DNA from: Nostoc sp. FACHB-152
GTDB taxonomy: Bacteria > Cyanobacteriota > Cyanobacteriia > Cyanobacteriales > Nostocaceae
Assembly (NCBI RefSeq): GCF_014697475.1
Contig: NZ_JACJRV010000001.1
Coordinates: forward strand, 124,001 to 188,000
Direction of reading: 5' to 3'
Length of the DNA stretch: 64,000 nt
Of the stretch, positions 1 to 10,610 are shown in pieces (positions within the stretch are counted from its first letter, which is position 1; each line of letters opens with the position of its first letter). A program made the position numbers and the translations under genes. The notes under the pieces are model-generated. The model was not told where the DNA came from and did not search any database. It saw only the letters and a program-made list of their open reading frames with translations.

Positions 1-1073
<1,073 letters not shown>

Positions 1074-1505
1074 TTAATCCAAATTATGATTTTGTAAGTG
1101 AGGTGGTAGAGAAGATGGACGCTGTGTAGGATTTCGCAAGAACAATACAGGAATACTTAGTAGTCCTAAAACGATCACTACTACGGTGAGTATCCAAACA
1201 GGTAAACGATTGGGTCGATAATTACCGTGTTCGATTTGCCAAAATATTTGATTATATCGCCATGCAGCTAGGGCGATCGCTACTATCCCCACAATTACTA
1301 AGGCAATTCCCAAGTTCTCCGAGTTGAAAAGGGGATGTACTACCACAACTTCACGTTTTGTAATCGCGGCATCTAGTTGACGCAAGAATAAACCAAATCT
1401 GGCGATCGCAAAACCAAAACCAATCAATGCAATAGAAGTCCTCAACCAAGCTAAAAAAGTTCTTTCGTTGGCTTGGTGTTCTCTTATCCGGTCAATTTTA
1501 TTCAT
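1074..1505 (-). CDS. DUF202 (YidH-like) small membrane protein
   Basis: About 143 residues. The segment MNKIDRIREHQANERTFLAW is the DUF202 signature: a short cytoplasmic N-terminus with the conserved NERTFLAWLRT motif, followed by three hydrophobic spans at roughly residues 20-40, 70-90 and 105-125. The start was placed at the internal ATG (1505) because a strong GGAGGG ribosome site sits about 9 bases upstream; the longer frame from 1556 adds 17 unconserved residues. The family is a small inner-membrane protein of unknown function. It is monocistronic and divergent from ccdA. Confidence 0.85.
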   Translation of the reverse strand: MNKIDRIREHQANERTFLAWLRTSIALIGFGFAIARFGLFLRQLDAAITKREVVVVHPLFNSENLGIALVIVGIVAIALAAWRYNQIFWQIEHGNYRPNRLPVWILTVVVIVLGLLSIPVLFLRNPTQRPSSLPPHLQNHNLD

Positions 1506-1715
1506 GATTAATTGCCCTCCATTACTCACAATAAAACAGTACTGAGAAGGCAACAAGAAATCTTAAATACTTACCTTTGGGAAGGGTGTATTAATACTGA
1601 ACAAAAATTTTTTACCTCTCAAGTAAGAAGACAGATAACACTCTTCACCCAACGGACAACAAAGAAGTAAGCTAAAATTCAAGCAGTTCAAGCATTTCTC
1701 ACACAAACACATCTC

Positions 1716-2456
1716 ATGTTGGAGACTCTACAAACCCGAATTTACGAACTCGAACAATTTGCCAACGCCTTAGTTGCTAATCAACTTACACACCTTAGCC
1801 TGTTAAGTGTTGGCATTATTTTTGCTGCTGGTTTACTTACTAGCCTTACGCCTTGTATGCTGTCGATGCTGCCAATTACTATCGGCTACATCGGCGGTTA
1901 CGAAACCAAAAGCCGCCTCCAAGCAGCCGCCCAATCAACATGGTTTGCTTTGGGATTAGCAACTACCCTAGCTGGGATGGGTGTAGTAGCTGCTTTAGTG
2001 GGCAAAGTCTACGGTCAGATAGGCGTAGGTTTGCCCATAGTCGTCAGTGTCATCGCTATTTTGATGGGGCTGAATTTATTAGAAGCATTACCCATACAAT
2101 TCCCATCTTTAGGTGAAACCAACTGGATTTCTTCAGATTTACCGCCGGGAGTTCGTTCCTACTCCATCGGTTTAACCTTTGGGTTAGTGGCATCTCCTTG
2201 TAGCACACCTGTTTTAGCTAGTTTACTAGGATGGGTGGCTAACACCCAGGACTTAATTTTAGGTGCTGTTTTGTTACTGTCATATACAGCAGGGTATGTA
2301 GCACCATTAATTTTGGCTGGTACATTTACTGCTGCAATCAAAAAACTGCTGGAGTTGCGTCGCTGGTCTGCTTGGATTAACCCAGTCAGTGGTGCGCTGT
2401 TGGTAGGATTTGGTGTATTTTCTTTAATTTCTCGCATTCCCTTTGGCAGTTTTTAA
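1716..2456 (+). CDS. ccdA: Cytochrome c biogenesis thiol transporter CcdA
   Basis: 246 residues with about six membrane spans. Two motifs are diagnostic: TPCMLSMLP near residues 45-53 (Cys47) and ASPCSTPVL near 159-167 (Cys162), the redox-active cysteine pair of CcdA/DsbD-type transporters. The protein passes reducing equivalents from cytoplasmic thioredoxin across the thylakoid or plasma membrane so that apocytochrome haem-binding cysteines stay reduced. Its stop codon lies 3 bases before the start of ccs1, so the two are almost certainly one transcription unit forming the System II maturation pathway. Confidence 0.93.
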   Translation: MLETLQTRIYELEQFANALVANQLTHLSLLSVGIIFAAGLLTSLTPCMLSMLPITIGYIGGYETKSRLQAAAQSTWFALGLATTLAGMGVVAALVGKVYGQIGVGLPIVVSVIAILMGLNLLEALPIQFPSLGETNWISSDLPPGVRSYSIGLTFGLVASPCSTPVLASLLGWVANTQDLILGAVLLLSYTAGYVAPLILAGTFTAAIKKLLELRRWSAWINPVSGALLVGFGVFSLISRIPFGSF

Positions 2457-2459
2457 CCG

Positions 2460-3839
2460 ATGACTTTAGATAACTCAGCCTCTACAGAATCAAAATGGTG
2501 GTTAGCACCTTGGAAAGTAATCAGACAGGAAATTTTGCCTGTACTGACAGATTTGCGACTAGCGATCGCTTTACTATTATTAATTGCCCTATTCAGTGTC
2601 AGTGGTACTGTCATTGAACAAGGTCAGTCACCAGCCTTCTATCAAGCTAACTACCCAGAACATCCAGCTTTGTTTGGTTTCCTGACTTGGAAGGTAATTC
2701 AAGTAGTTGGTTTAGACCATGTATACCGGACTTGGTGGTTTCTGTCGTTGCTGGTTTTATTTGGTACTAGCTTAACTGCTTGTACTTTCACGCGTCAGTT
2801 ACCCGCACTAAAAGCTGCCCAACGCTGGAAGTATTACGAAGAACCCCGGCAATTTAACAAATTAGCTTTAAGTGCAGAATTAGATACTGGTTCTTTAAAT
2901 ACGCTGACTGAAATATTACAAAATCGTCGCTATAAAATATTTCCCGACAAAGATAAAGATAATATCCTCTATGCGCGTAAAGGAATAGTTGGACGTATCG
3001 GCCCGATTATCGTTCATGTAGGCATCGTTGCTATTCTTTTGGGGGGAATTTGGGGGGCAATGACTGGATTTGTCGCCCAAGAAATGATTGCTAGTGGCAA
3101 TACATTTCAAGTCAAAAACATAGTTGATGCTGGCCCTTGGGCAAATAGCCAAGATTTAAAAAATTGGGGTGTGCGCGTCAATCGGTTTTGGATTGACTAT
3201 ACACCCTCTGGTGGTATTGACCAATTTTATTCAGATTTATCTGTTTTAAATAATGAAGGCAAAGAAGTTGACCACAAAAAGATTTTTGTTAACCAACCTC
3301 TGCGTTATCATGGCGTAACTTTTTATCAAACTGATTGGGGAATCTCAGCTGTTCGCTTTCAATTTAATAACAGCCCGGTGTTTCAGATACCGATGGCGCA
3401 GTTAGACACCAACAATAAAGGCCGCATTTGGGGTACTTGGATTCCTACTAAGCCCGATTTAAGTGAGGGCGTGTCTTTAATAGCTAAAGACTTGCAAGGT
3501 ATGGTGTTAATTTATGATGCCAAAGGTCAACTAATAGATACTGTGCGGGCGGGAATGGCTACAAAAATTAACAACACAAACTTAAAAATTATCGATGTAG
3601 TTGGTAGTACTGGCTTACAAATTAAATCTGACCCAGGTATACCAATAGTGTATGCAGGATTCGCCATTCTCATGGCTGGCGTGGTGATGAGTTACTTTTC
3701 TCATTCGCAGATTTGGGCATTACAAAAAGGCGATCGCTTATATGTTGGCGGCAAAACTAATCGCGCCCAAGTTGCTTTTGAAAGGGAAGTATTAGAAATT
3801 TTGGAAAGTTTGAGTGCAAAGTCAACTGTACTAGTTTGA
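2460..3839 (+). CDS. ccs1: Cytochrome c biogenesis protein Ccs1/ResB (System II)
   Basis: 459 residues, the usual length for cyanobacterial Ccs1/CcsB. The N-terminal region [19 protein letters not shown] matches the ResB family, followed by a second span near residues 93-110, a third near 180-200 and a last one near 395-415, with a large lumenal domain between the last two. With CcsA it delivers haem to apocytochromes c on the lumenal side. It is directly downstream of ccdA. A long hairpin about 30 bases after the stop may end the transcript. CcsA is not in the window. Confidence 0.92.
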   Translation: MTLDNSASTESKWWLAPWKVIRQEILPVLTDLRLAIALLLLIALFSVSGTVIEQGQSPAFYQANYPEHPALFGFLTWKVIQVVGLDHVYRTWWFLSLLVLFGTSLTACTFTRQLPALKAAQRWKYYEEPRQFNKLALSAELDTGSLNTLTEILQNRRYKIFPDKDKDNILYARKGIVGRIGPIIVHVGIVAILLGGIWGAMTGFVAQEMIASGNTFQVKNIVDAGPWANSQDLKNWGVRVNRFWIDYTPSGGIDQFYSDLSVLNNEGKEVDHKKIFVNQPLRYHGVTFYQTDWGISAVRFQFNNSPVFQIPMAQLDTNNKGRIWGTWIPTKPDLSEGVSLIAKDLQGMVLIYDAKGQLIDTVRAGMATKINNTNLKIIDVVGSTGLQIKSDPGIPIVYAGFAILMAGVVMSYFSHSQIWALQKGDRLYVGGKTNRAQVAFEREVLEILESLSAKSTVLV

Positions 3840-3866
3840 TAAAGGTGATGAATAAATACACACCTC

Positions 3867-3936
3867 AAATATAAAAGCTAAATAAATGTAGTGATTTTAT
3901 CTGGATTTTCACTATATTTATTTAGCTCTTATATTT
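3867..3936. terminator. Long near-perfect hairpin after ccs1
   Basis: Two 28-base arms (3867-3894 and 3909-3936) are inverted copies with only two mismatches, both compatible with G-U pairing, around a 14-base loop. It follows ccs1 by 27 bases, so it may act as a transcription terminator, but its length and AT-rich arms also fit a small non-autonomous repeat. The rest of the gap to 4231 shows no gene. Confidence 0.55.
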
Positions 3937-4231
3937 TAAATGTAGCGCAGGTTAATTCTTTGCTATCAAATGCTTTTTAACTAAAAACCTTGAATCATTA
4001 TAAATAAATGAGAATGGGAAACAGGTAGTAATAATTCTTCTGTTCCCCATTCTCTACCCCGAAGGCATAACTTGAAAATAGTTACCAGTCATGTTTTTTA
4101 AGATAGTTTTGATACTATCATTGGTTCAGGTGATTGCAAATACAACACCAGAAAAAACAGTTTTATAGACAGAAACAACAGCTTAATACAAGCGATAAAG
4201 ATAATATTTCAGCCAGTATTTGTTAATATTG

Positions 4232-4393
4232 TCAATTACTATTTTCTGTTTCTTCAGTTTTTAAAGAGCGAATTAATTCCCGAATAACATCAGTTGCGGG
4301 TCTCCCCGTCATAGAGCAGTATCTTTCTAGTCTTTCTGCTTCGTTTGATGTCAGATTAATTGTGATTCGTTTAACAGCCCATTTCTTATTCAC
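4232..4393 (-). CDS. Small ribbon-helix-helix (CopG-like) protein
   Basis: About 53 residues from a GTG at 4393; a TTG 12 codons upstream (4429) is the alternative start. The segment KRITINLTSNEAERLERYC followed by TGRPATDVIRELIRSL has the strand-helix-helix pattern of ribbon-helix-helix DNA-binding proteins: alternating residues in the strand, then two amphipathic helices. Such proteins usually act as dimeric repressors or antitoxins. No toxin gene is adjacent, so the role is open. The start and the partner are uncertain. Confidence 0.55.
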   Translation of the reverse strand: MNKKWAVKRITINLTSNEAERLERYCSMTGRPATDVIRELIRSLKTEETENSN

Positions 4394-4789
4394 AGTTGAG
4401 ACAAGTAATATGTTGAAACTACTCTTCAAATATCACTCACGTAAGCTGTTAACACAATGATACATCTAAGGATATTGAATTTAAGTAGTGATGAAGAGAA
4501 TGCTACTTTTTCCGAATTTGTAATAAAGAAGTCAATTATTTTCAAAAGTATGAAGCTGATTTATTTTAAAACCGTAATTTGTAAATAAAGTGTAAAAAAC
4601 ATATTATAATCTCTCTGTAGAAAATCAGTATTTAAATAAGCTAACTTGAGGATATGCTTTCTTTGATAAAACTGGAAAATAATTTCATCTTAAATTCATT
4701 ATGAGTGAACTATATCTGTACCTCAATAAATTTAATCTATTACGGCATAGTTGCATGAATAGAAAAAATGGGAATTTCACCTATCACCT

Positions 4790-5110
4790 ATGTTCTCTCT
4801 CTATGAACCTAGCCGAAGAAGGCGCGTCTACGTTTGTATAGCCGAGCGGATGCGTTCGGTCGCCAGACTCCCTCACGAGGTTAGAGACTAGAGGAATGTA
4901 CCTCATTGAGATGAAAGCTGCTGTAAAATTTAGGGTGTGTTGTCGCACAGCGCAACGCACCATAATGATATCTAGAGCGCTGCGTTAGCCGAAGGCATAA
5001 CACAACACCAGTTTGCTCAAGTCGAGCCAGCGCCACGGCAGTTCCTTCAAGTCGGCAGAGCCGCCCCGTTGTAGCGACTGGCGTGGGAAACCCGCCCACT
5101 TAACTGGCTC
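4790..5110. repeat. Cyanobacterial dispersed repeat cluster in a long gene-free gap
   Basis: The gap between the ribbon-helix-helix gene and the STAND gene holds GC-richer mosaic sequence unlike its AT-rich flanks, with pieces such as GTGTGTTGTCGCACAGCGCA (a relative recurs near 10790-10815) and GCGTTAGCCGAAGGCATAAC. These short imperfectly palindromic modules are typical of interspersed repeats in Nostocales. An open frame of 72 codons across it is an artefact of the repeats. The AT-rich part 4430-4790 shows nothing. Confidence 0.5.
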
Positions 5111-5235
5111 CGCTACTGTTGTTTAATGTTTAATTAGTTTGACATACTTAGTTGTCTATAGGACTCATATTTGATTTGGGAAAAAATCCGTACCCCAAAA
5201 ATCTCTCTTTCCTACTCTCTACTCCTTACTCCCAG

Positions 5236-5276
5236 CATACGCAGATAATTTCAATAATCAAAACGGATTCCTATAG
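5236..5276 (-). repeat. CTATAGGA dispersed element, copy 1 (inverted)
   Basis: Read on the minus strand it begins CTATAGGAATCCGTTTTGAT and resembles the 40-base copies at 36001-36040 and 52396-52435; a degenerate start also occurs at about 5155. It overlaps the 3' end of the STAND gene and supplies its last seven codons and stop. Confidence 0.6.
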
Positions 5277-7629
5277 ATTTAATTTTATTCACTTGCTTGA
5301 AAGAATTCATTTCTTTAAATATTTGCATAGCTGTTTGAAAATAAATCTGGCTTTCAGAAGTCTTGAATAACTTTTGGTAAGTTAGCCCTAATTGAAAATA
5401 AGCTTCAGCTAAATCACATTTAGCACCAATTTTATCTAAAATTTCAATGGCTTCCGCATGATTAGCTAGTGCTAATTCAAACTCAGCTTGCTGTCTATAA
5501 ATTTCTGCTAAACCATTAAGTGTTTTAGCTTTAACCTGCATATAATGACTTTCTTCAGCAAAATGCAAGGCTTTGCCAAACATTTCTTTAGCTTTAGTAA
5601 ACTCATCTAAATTAACGTAGGTTTGTCCTAGAAGCTGGATGAAATAGGCAAATCTGCCTGGATGTTCGCCAAGGTTTTTAGCCATGATATTGCGATAGGC
5701 AACATTAGCCAAGGAGTCAGCAGCTTCATGTAATCCTAAATAGGAATTAGCCAAGGCTAAACATACACAGGCTTTTTCGGCCCAGCGATGATGTTCGGTA
5801 TTTTGAGCGAGATAAATTACTTGTTGAAATAACTGTGCAGATTCCTCTAATTCCCACAAATCCATTTTGTAGAGACCAATGCTTAAAAGAGAATCTACCT
5901 CTAGCATTCGTAGATAGTAAACTTTATGTTTATTTTCTGGTTGGGGTACGAGTGATTTTAAGGCGTGAGTAGCTAGATTAATTGTTTTTTCTTGACAGGC
6001 GATCGCCTGATTTATCTTACCAGTTATCCAATATAAATCACCTAAAATATTGTATAGCTCTATCAGATTATTATCGTTTTGAATATTACTCAGAACTTGA
6101 TTAATAGCACTAAGTACAGGTTGAATTAAACCCATTCGATATAGAGTACTCCCCAAAGGTAAAAACTGCTGCCATTGATTATTTCTACTTTTGAGTATTA
6201 CTTTACCAGCTAATTCAAATTGGTTAATTTCTACATAGTGATAGTAAGCTTCTAATGCCTGCAAAGCATCAGTGAAAGTCGCAATTTGTTGGATACTAGC
6301 TGTCCAATATTCTGCGGCTTTATGGTTAGTAATTTCCCATTCATTGCTGTGGCGTAAACGAGCGATCGCTTCCGCACGAATCACCGGATGTAACCAATAT
6401 TCGCCTTTATGACATTCTACCAGCGATCGATTTCTTAAAGAGGTAATAATTTGACGATGTTGCGCTGGTGGAACATCCCACAATAAAGCACAAATCCCTG
6501 AAGAAGAGATAGTTGATACATCTTGATAGCGATAGCAACCTAAACGACAAAGCAGGCGATAAGCTTGAGAATCGAGTGCTTGTAAGCGATTAATTTGACT
6601 AACTGCTAAATTTTTTAAGTCTGTTACTGCTAGTAAGTCTGCATTATATTCTTGCCAGTAAGCAGTGATATCACCGTCAAAATCTTCTAAAATTGCACCA
6701 CAGAGAATTCCCATTGCTTTCGCATTTCCGCCGTAAGCACGGTGCATCATTTGCAGAGTTGGCGCATCGATAATTAAACCACGGTGGCTAAAAAATTCTT
6801 GCCATGCAGTTTGAGCCAAACCAGGAAGGCGATAATGATTAATATTAACGCTGGGTTCACACAAGCGATCGCGGCTAGTAATTAATGTCACCGATTGCAC
6901 ATTAGCATCAGCTAAAACCCGCAACAGTTCCACATAGCTGCGGTGTTCACTAATTAAGCGACCTTCGCTATCTAACGCAGGTTCAAGGTTGTCGATTAAC
7001 ACCCCAATGCGTCGAGTGTGCAGTTGGCGCTTTAGCCGTCCTAATGTTACGCCAAACTCAACCCCTGGTTCTTCGTGAAAATCCTGCTTCAGCCATTCCT
7101 CTACCACACGTTCCGCAGAGGTGATATTTTGCGTTTCCTGCGCCATCAGCAGTTCTAGGACTAAATCAAACCCCTGATGCAGATATTGCTGGGCTAAGGT
7201 GGTTTTGCCTAATCCTCCCTCACCTTGAATGACAATGACTTTCGACCCTTGACTGACCAAAGTGTTCAGGTGTGCGATCGCATCTTGCCGTCCGATAAAA
7301 TTAGTATCAGCTTGTTTTTCTGGGAATATTGGTGCCGAGTAATCCAATAAATGAGAGATGCGGCTGGCTTTTTTAAGATAACGTTCTAAAGTAGCTCGAC
7401 AATTACCTTTAGTAATCTTCTCTTTTAGAACTTGCGATAGCAACTTCCATAATTGCGAACCAACATCTTTGGCGTGTCCTTCGGTACAGCCGTAGTCATT
7501 GGCGATATCTAAATATTTTCTACCCAACCAAACCTGCTGAAGAATAACTTTTTGCAAATCGCTCAACCGTTCTCCGGTCTGAGCCGGAATTATGGTATCT
7601 AACCATATCAATGCTGCTTCAGCATCCAT
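5251..7629 (-). CDS. STAND ATPase: vMAP-type HTH, NB-ARC, TPR
   Basis: 792 residues. Residues 1-90 resemble the N-terminal helix-turn-helix domain seen in cyanobacterial vWA-MoxR-associated proteins. NB-ARC follows from about 110: FIGRQDAIAHL, Walker A GEGGLGKTTL near 136-145 and GVLIDNLEP as Walker B. Residues 480-780 are helical repeats of tetratricopeptide type (for example AKTLNGLAEIYRQQAEFELA). STAND proteins are switch ATPases that oligomerise on ligand sensing; many act in signalling or antiphage defence. There is no fused effector domain, so any effector would be separate or the N-terminal domain itself. The last residues IGIRFDY and the stop come from a dispersed repeat, so the native C-terminus may have been replaced. 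Monocistronic, with no defence partner beside it. Confidence 0.85.
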   Translation of the reverse strand: MDAEAALIWLDTIIPAQTGERLSDLQKVILQQVWLGRKYLDIANDYGCTEGHAKDVGSQLWKLLSQVLKEKITKGNCRATLERYLKKASRISHLLDYSAPIFPEKQADTNFIGRQDAIAHLNTLVSQGSKVIVIQGEGGLGKTTLAQQYLHQGFDLVLELLMAQETQNITSAERVVEEWLKQDFHEEPGVEFGVTLGRLKRQLHTRRIGVLIDNLEPALDSEGRLISEHRSYVELLRVLADANVQSVTLITSRDRLCEPSVNINHYRLPGLAQTAWQEFFSHRGLIIDAPTLQMMHRAYGGNAKAMGILCGAILEDFDGDITAYWQEYNADLLAVTDLKNLAVSQINRLQALDSQAYRLLCRLGCYRYQDVSTISSSGICALLWDVPPAQHRQIITSLRNRSLVECHKGEYWLHPVIRAEAIARLRHSNEWEITNHKAAEYWTASIQQIATFTDALQALEAYYHYVEINQFELAGKVILKSRNNQWQQFLPLGSTLYRMGLIQPVLSAINQVLSNIQNDNNLIELYNILGDLYWITGKINQAIACQEKTINLATHALKSLVPQPENKHKVYYLRMLEVDSLLSIGLYKMDLWELEESAQLFQQVIYLAQNTEHHRWAEKACVCLALANSYLGLHEAADSLANVAYRNIMAKNLGEHPGRFAYFIQLLGQTYVNLDEFTKAKEMFGKALHFAEESHYMQVKAKTLNGLAEIYRQQAEFELALANHAEAIEILDKIGAKCDLAEAYFQLGLTYQKLFKTSESQIYFQTAMQIFKEMNSFKQVNKIKSIGIRFDY

Positions 7630-7700
7630 TATGTGACGATGAGGGTAGTCTATATTTTAGTTTACAGCTTGAATCCAAAAATTTTCGGAAAATTTTAAAA

Positions 7701-7721
7701 GGCAATAGGCAATAGGCAATA
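7701..7721. repeat. Heptamer array GGCAATA x3
   Basis: Three perfect tandem copies of GGCAATA, a classic short tandemly repeated repetitive sequence of filamentous cyanobacteria. Identical triplets occur at 52439-52459 and 58927-58947. Confidence 0.85.
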
Positions 7722-7768
7722 AGCTATTGTGCATACAAGTTGCACTATTGAGACTGTGGCTAAACACT

Positions 7769-7833
7769 TCAAACCCTCTCCCTTGCTCCCCTGCCCCCCT
7801 GCGGTCTAAACTGCAAATTAGGTGCTTAACAGC
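7769..7833 (+). repeat. 65-bp C-rich dispersed element, copy 1
   Basis: Starts TCAAACCCTCTCCC and ends TTAGGTGCTTAACAGC. The reverse complement of 63407-63471 matches it over the full 65 bases with only a few differences. Its left flank (from ATACAAGTTGCACTATTGA, about 7734) also recurs at about 60259-60307, so the parent element is longer than 65 bases. Confidence 0.75.
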
Positions 7834-7896
7834 TTAGGCAACAGGGAAAAGAGAAATCCTAGTAGATTGATGCTCATACCATTTTGGATTTTATAT

Positions 7897-9072
7897 TTAA
7901 CGCCTAGCTACTCGTGCCAATAAAAATAAACCGATCCCCAAGAAGATAAAATTAGGCAGCCAAGCACCCATAAAAGGAGAGAGAATACCTGCCTGGGCGA
8001 TCGCACCACTAATAAAGAAAAGTAAATAATAAGTAAAAATTACAACTACACACACCCCAAAACTTGTACCTCTACCTGTGCGTTGGGGTATAGTTCCCAT
8101 AGCTGCACCCACCAAACCAAAAACTAAACAGACAAACGGCAAAGAGATTTTTTGTTGAATTCTGACTTCGAGTTTCCGAATTTTTTGGCGATCGCCACCC
8201 AATTTTTCTACTGCTAGCTGTTCTAAAGATTCGGCAATATTCATCTCGCCGTAGTCGCGGTTTTTTTCTGCTAAACTGAGCGGGGTACGGGGTAATTTAA
8301 GTTGTTGTTCTTCAAACCGTACAATATTACGATAAGAGCCGTTGGGAGCTATTAAATAAATAGTACCGTTAGAAAAGTCCCAGACATTTTGTGAGCCATT
8401 CCACTTACCTGATTCTGCCACAACCACTTGATTTAAGCCTTTTGTAGAACGGTCTATAATCGTCAACCCTTTCATCCGTTTACCGTCAAACTGATCAGCA
8501 TAAAATAAACGTGTCAACATTCTACTCTTACTGCCATCAGCCTCTTGTATATCGCGGTATTCTGGATAAAAGATATTTTGTTGTTTAAAAATTGGCTTAT
8601 CAGATTTAAGGGCATTTTGTAGAGTTTGGTTAGCTTGATAATTTGCAGTTGGTGCAATTTGCTCGTTAAATACAAATGTCATACCTGTGACTACCAGACT
8701 TAACATCACCGCCGTCAGTACCATCCGATAGACACTTACTCCACAGCCACGTAGCGCAATTAGTTCGCTCTCACTCGACAACTTGCTGTAAGTCATCAAA
8801 GTAGCCAGCAGAGTGGACATCGGGAAAGCTAAAACAATAAAATTTGGCATTTTTAACAAGAAAACCTGAATAGCGATGCCTACAGGTAGCCCAGATTCGA
8901 CAATTTTTCTGACTAACTCAAATACAGCATCAATGGTCACACCAAGTGATGAAAATGCCCCAACCCCAAACAAAAATGGTGGAATTAACTCACTGAGCAA
9001 ATAGCGATCCATGATCGTAAAAGGCACCAGGGAATTAATACCATAAAAAGACTTCTGCTTTGTGTAAATCAT
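7897..9072 (-). CDS. lptF: LPS export permease, LptF/LptG (YjgP/YjgQ) family
   Basis: 391 residues from the ATG at 9072; another ATG at residue 21 of this form (MDRYLLSELIPPFLFG) is also possible. Three spans lie in the N-terminal third (about residues 35-60, 75-95, 115-140), a periplasmic beta-jellyroll region covers residues about 150-300, and three C-terminal spans follow, the standard LptF/G layout. It forms the membrane part of the LptB2FG transporter that pulls lipopolysaccharide out of the inner membrane. Cyanobacteria usually have one such permease. It is the last gene of an lptA-lptB-lptF array on the minus strand. Confidence 0.9.
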   Translation of the reverse strand: MIYTKQKSFYGINSLVPFTIMDRYLLSELIPPFLFGVGAFSSLGVTIDAVFELVRKIVESGLPVGIAIQVFLLKMPNFIVLAFPMSTLLATLMTYSKLSSESELIALRGCGVSVYRMVLTAVMLSLVVTGMTFVFNEQIAPTANYQANQTLQNALKSDKPIFKQQNIFYPEYRDIQEADGSKSRMLTRLFYADQFDGKRMKGLTIIDRSTKGLNQVVVAESGKWNGSQNVWDFSNGTIYLIAPNGSYRNIVRFEEQQLKLPRTPLSLAEKNRDYGEMNIAESLEQLAVEKLGGDRQKIRKLEVRIQQKISLPFVCLVFGLVGAAMGTIPQRTGRGTSFGVCVVVIFTYYLLFFISGAIAQAGILSPFMGAWLPNFIFLGIGLFLLARVARR

Positions 9073-9289
9073 AAGCAAATAAAAGTTAATCTAGGCACTA
9101 CTGAAGTATGAAGTATAAAATTGTCATAAAATATTCTAAAAAAATATTTTTAAACCTGTTTAAGTAAGTTGGGTGGAAAAAATAAAATTATGTTAAGAAA
9201 AGTTAATTAAGCTACAATCCTCTTTCCTCCTGCCTGATCTCAACTACAAATATTTACGCTGTTCTATTTACTGTTTACTGTCTTAAGAT

Positions 9290-10018
9290 TTAAACTTGAA
9301 AATTATCTCCTAAGTAGTATTGACGCACGAGGGGATTATTATAAAGTTCGTCAGCTGTGCCGGAAGCGAGAATTTGCCCCTCACGCATAATATAAGCGCG
9401 ATCGGTGATGGCGAGAGTTTCGCGGACATTATGATCTGTAATTAAGATACCCATACCGCGATCGCTCAGTCCAGCAACAATTTCCTGAATTTCCGCAACT
9501 GCAATTGGGTCAACTCCCGCAAATGGTTCGTCCAATAATAAGAATTTTGGCCCTTCTCGTCCCGCAGCCAAAGCCCTTGCTAGTTCTGTCCGTCGTCGTT
9601 CTCCACCAGATAATTGAATTCCTTTACTGTGAGCCACTTTTTCTAAACGGAACTCTCGCAATAAAGTTTGTACTCGCCTTGTCCATTCCCATTTCGGTAC
9701 ATTAGTTTGTTCTAATACCAAAAAAATATTATCTTGTACGGAAAGCTGGCGAAAAACACTCGCTTCCTGTGCTAGATACCCGATGCCTAAACGAGCGCGC
9801 TTGTGCATGGGTAGCCCAGTAATATCTTGACTATCTAGCCAAACTCTTCCCTGATTTGGTTTTTCTAAACCTGTAGCGATATAAAAAGTCGTCGTTTTTC
9901 CAGCCCCATTCGGGCCTAACAAACCAACGACCTCGCCTTGCACAACAGAAAGATTGACGCGATTGACAATAACTCGCTTACCGTATGATTTGTGAATATT
10001 CTCTAAAACAATTTTCAC
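9290..10018 (-). CDS. lptB: LPS export ABC transporter ATP-binding protein LptB
   Basis: 242 residues, GTG start. Walker A GPNGAGKTT at residues 35-43, Q-loop near YLAQEASVF, ABC signature LSGGERRR near 136, Walker B FLLLDEPFAGVDP and the switch histidine in ITDHNVRETL. The phrase GYLAQEASVFRQLSVQDNI is characteristic of LptB rather than other ABC ATPases. It powers lipopolysaccharide extraction with the neighbouring permease. It lies between lptA and lptF with gaps of 100 and 217 bases, so cotranscription is likely but internal promoters are possible. Confidence 0.95.
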   Translation of the reverse strand: MKIVLENIHKSYGKRVIVNRVNLSVVQGEVVGLLGPNGAGKTTTFYIATGLEKPNQGRVWLDSQDITGLPMHKRARLGIGYLAQEASVFRQLSVQDNIFLVLEQTNVPKWEWTRRVQTLLREFRLEKVAHSKGIQLSGGERRRTELARALAAGREGPKFLLLDEPFAGVDPIAVAEIQEIVAGLSDRGMGILITDHNVRETLAITDRAYIMREGQILASGTADELYNNPLVRQYYLGDNFQV

Positions 10019-10118
10019 TATCCGCGTTTGTTGGTATTAGATGCTAATTTCAGTAATCAGTCAACAGTTATCAGTTATCAGATAAATAATTTATTGTTCA
10101 CTGTTCACTGATTACTGT

Positions 10119-10610
10119 TCACTGTTTTAAATCTGGTGTTTTGGGAGCAGATGTATTATTCTGTCTTCCCAACTCTGAATCTTCCACCATATAAATAGAC
10201 TCTACCTGACGGTTGCTTTGGGGTAAAGCCACAAACCGTCCTTCGTCGATTAAATAAGTCACCTTTTCGGCTCGAATACTATTGTTACCCTGTTGCAAAA
10301 TATAAACATTGCCACTGAAATCTATTCGGCGTTCTTTGCTAAAATATTGTGCCTGAGCAGCCGTTGCTTGCAACTGACGAGCCGGATACAACATTTGGAC
10401 ATTGCCACGAGCCGTGATAACTTGACTTTTAGCGTCATATTCTTGCACATCAGAGCGAATAGTCAAAGGGCGATTGCCAGCAGTAGCTTGTGCCGTCGCA
10501 GTTTGCAGTTGACCAGGAAATGTCAGCGCGCCCAAGAGTGAGGGGGGTAGTACTAAAGCTAAAGCAAAACGACGCATTTGTGATACTAGCGATTGATTAC
10601 AGGGCATCAT
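10119..10610 (-). CDS. lptA: LptA/OstA-like periplasmic LPS transport protein
   Basis: 163 residues. An N-terminal signal peptide (hydrophobic stretch about residues 13-28, ending near ATAQA) precedes an OstA-type beta-jellyroll: PLTIRSDVQEYDAKSQVITARGNVQ, cut here into shorter motifs SDVQEYDAK, ITARGNVQM and IDFSGNVYI, the repeating strand pattern of LptA. The protein would bridge the periplasm, carrying lipopolysaccharide from LptB2FG to the outer membrane. First gene of the lpt array. The C-terminal tail after residue 140 is low complexity. Confidence 0.85.
   Translation of the reverse strand: MMPCNQSLVSQMRRFALALVLPPSLLGALTFPGQLQTATAQATAGNRPLTIRSDVQEYDAKSQVITARGNVQMLYPARQLQATAAQAQYFSKERRIDFSGNVYILQQGNNSIRAEKVTYLIDEGRFVALPQSNRQVESIYMVEDSELGRQNNTSAPKTPDLKQ

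Noticed and set aside
4881-5099. 72-codon minus-strand frame in the repeat cluster
   Set aside because: It is composed of dispersed-repeat modules; the translation is not protein-like.
5251-7629. Avs-type antiphage system
   Set aside because: It is a STAND ATPase but has no nuclease or other effector domain and no defence neighbours, so antiphage function is not claimed.
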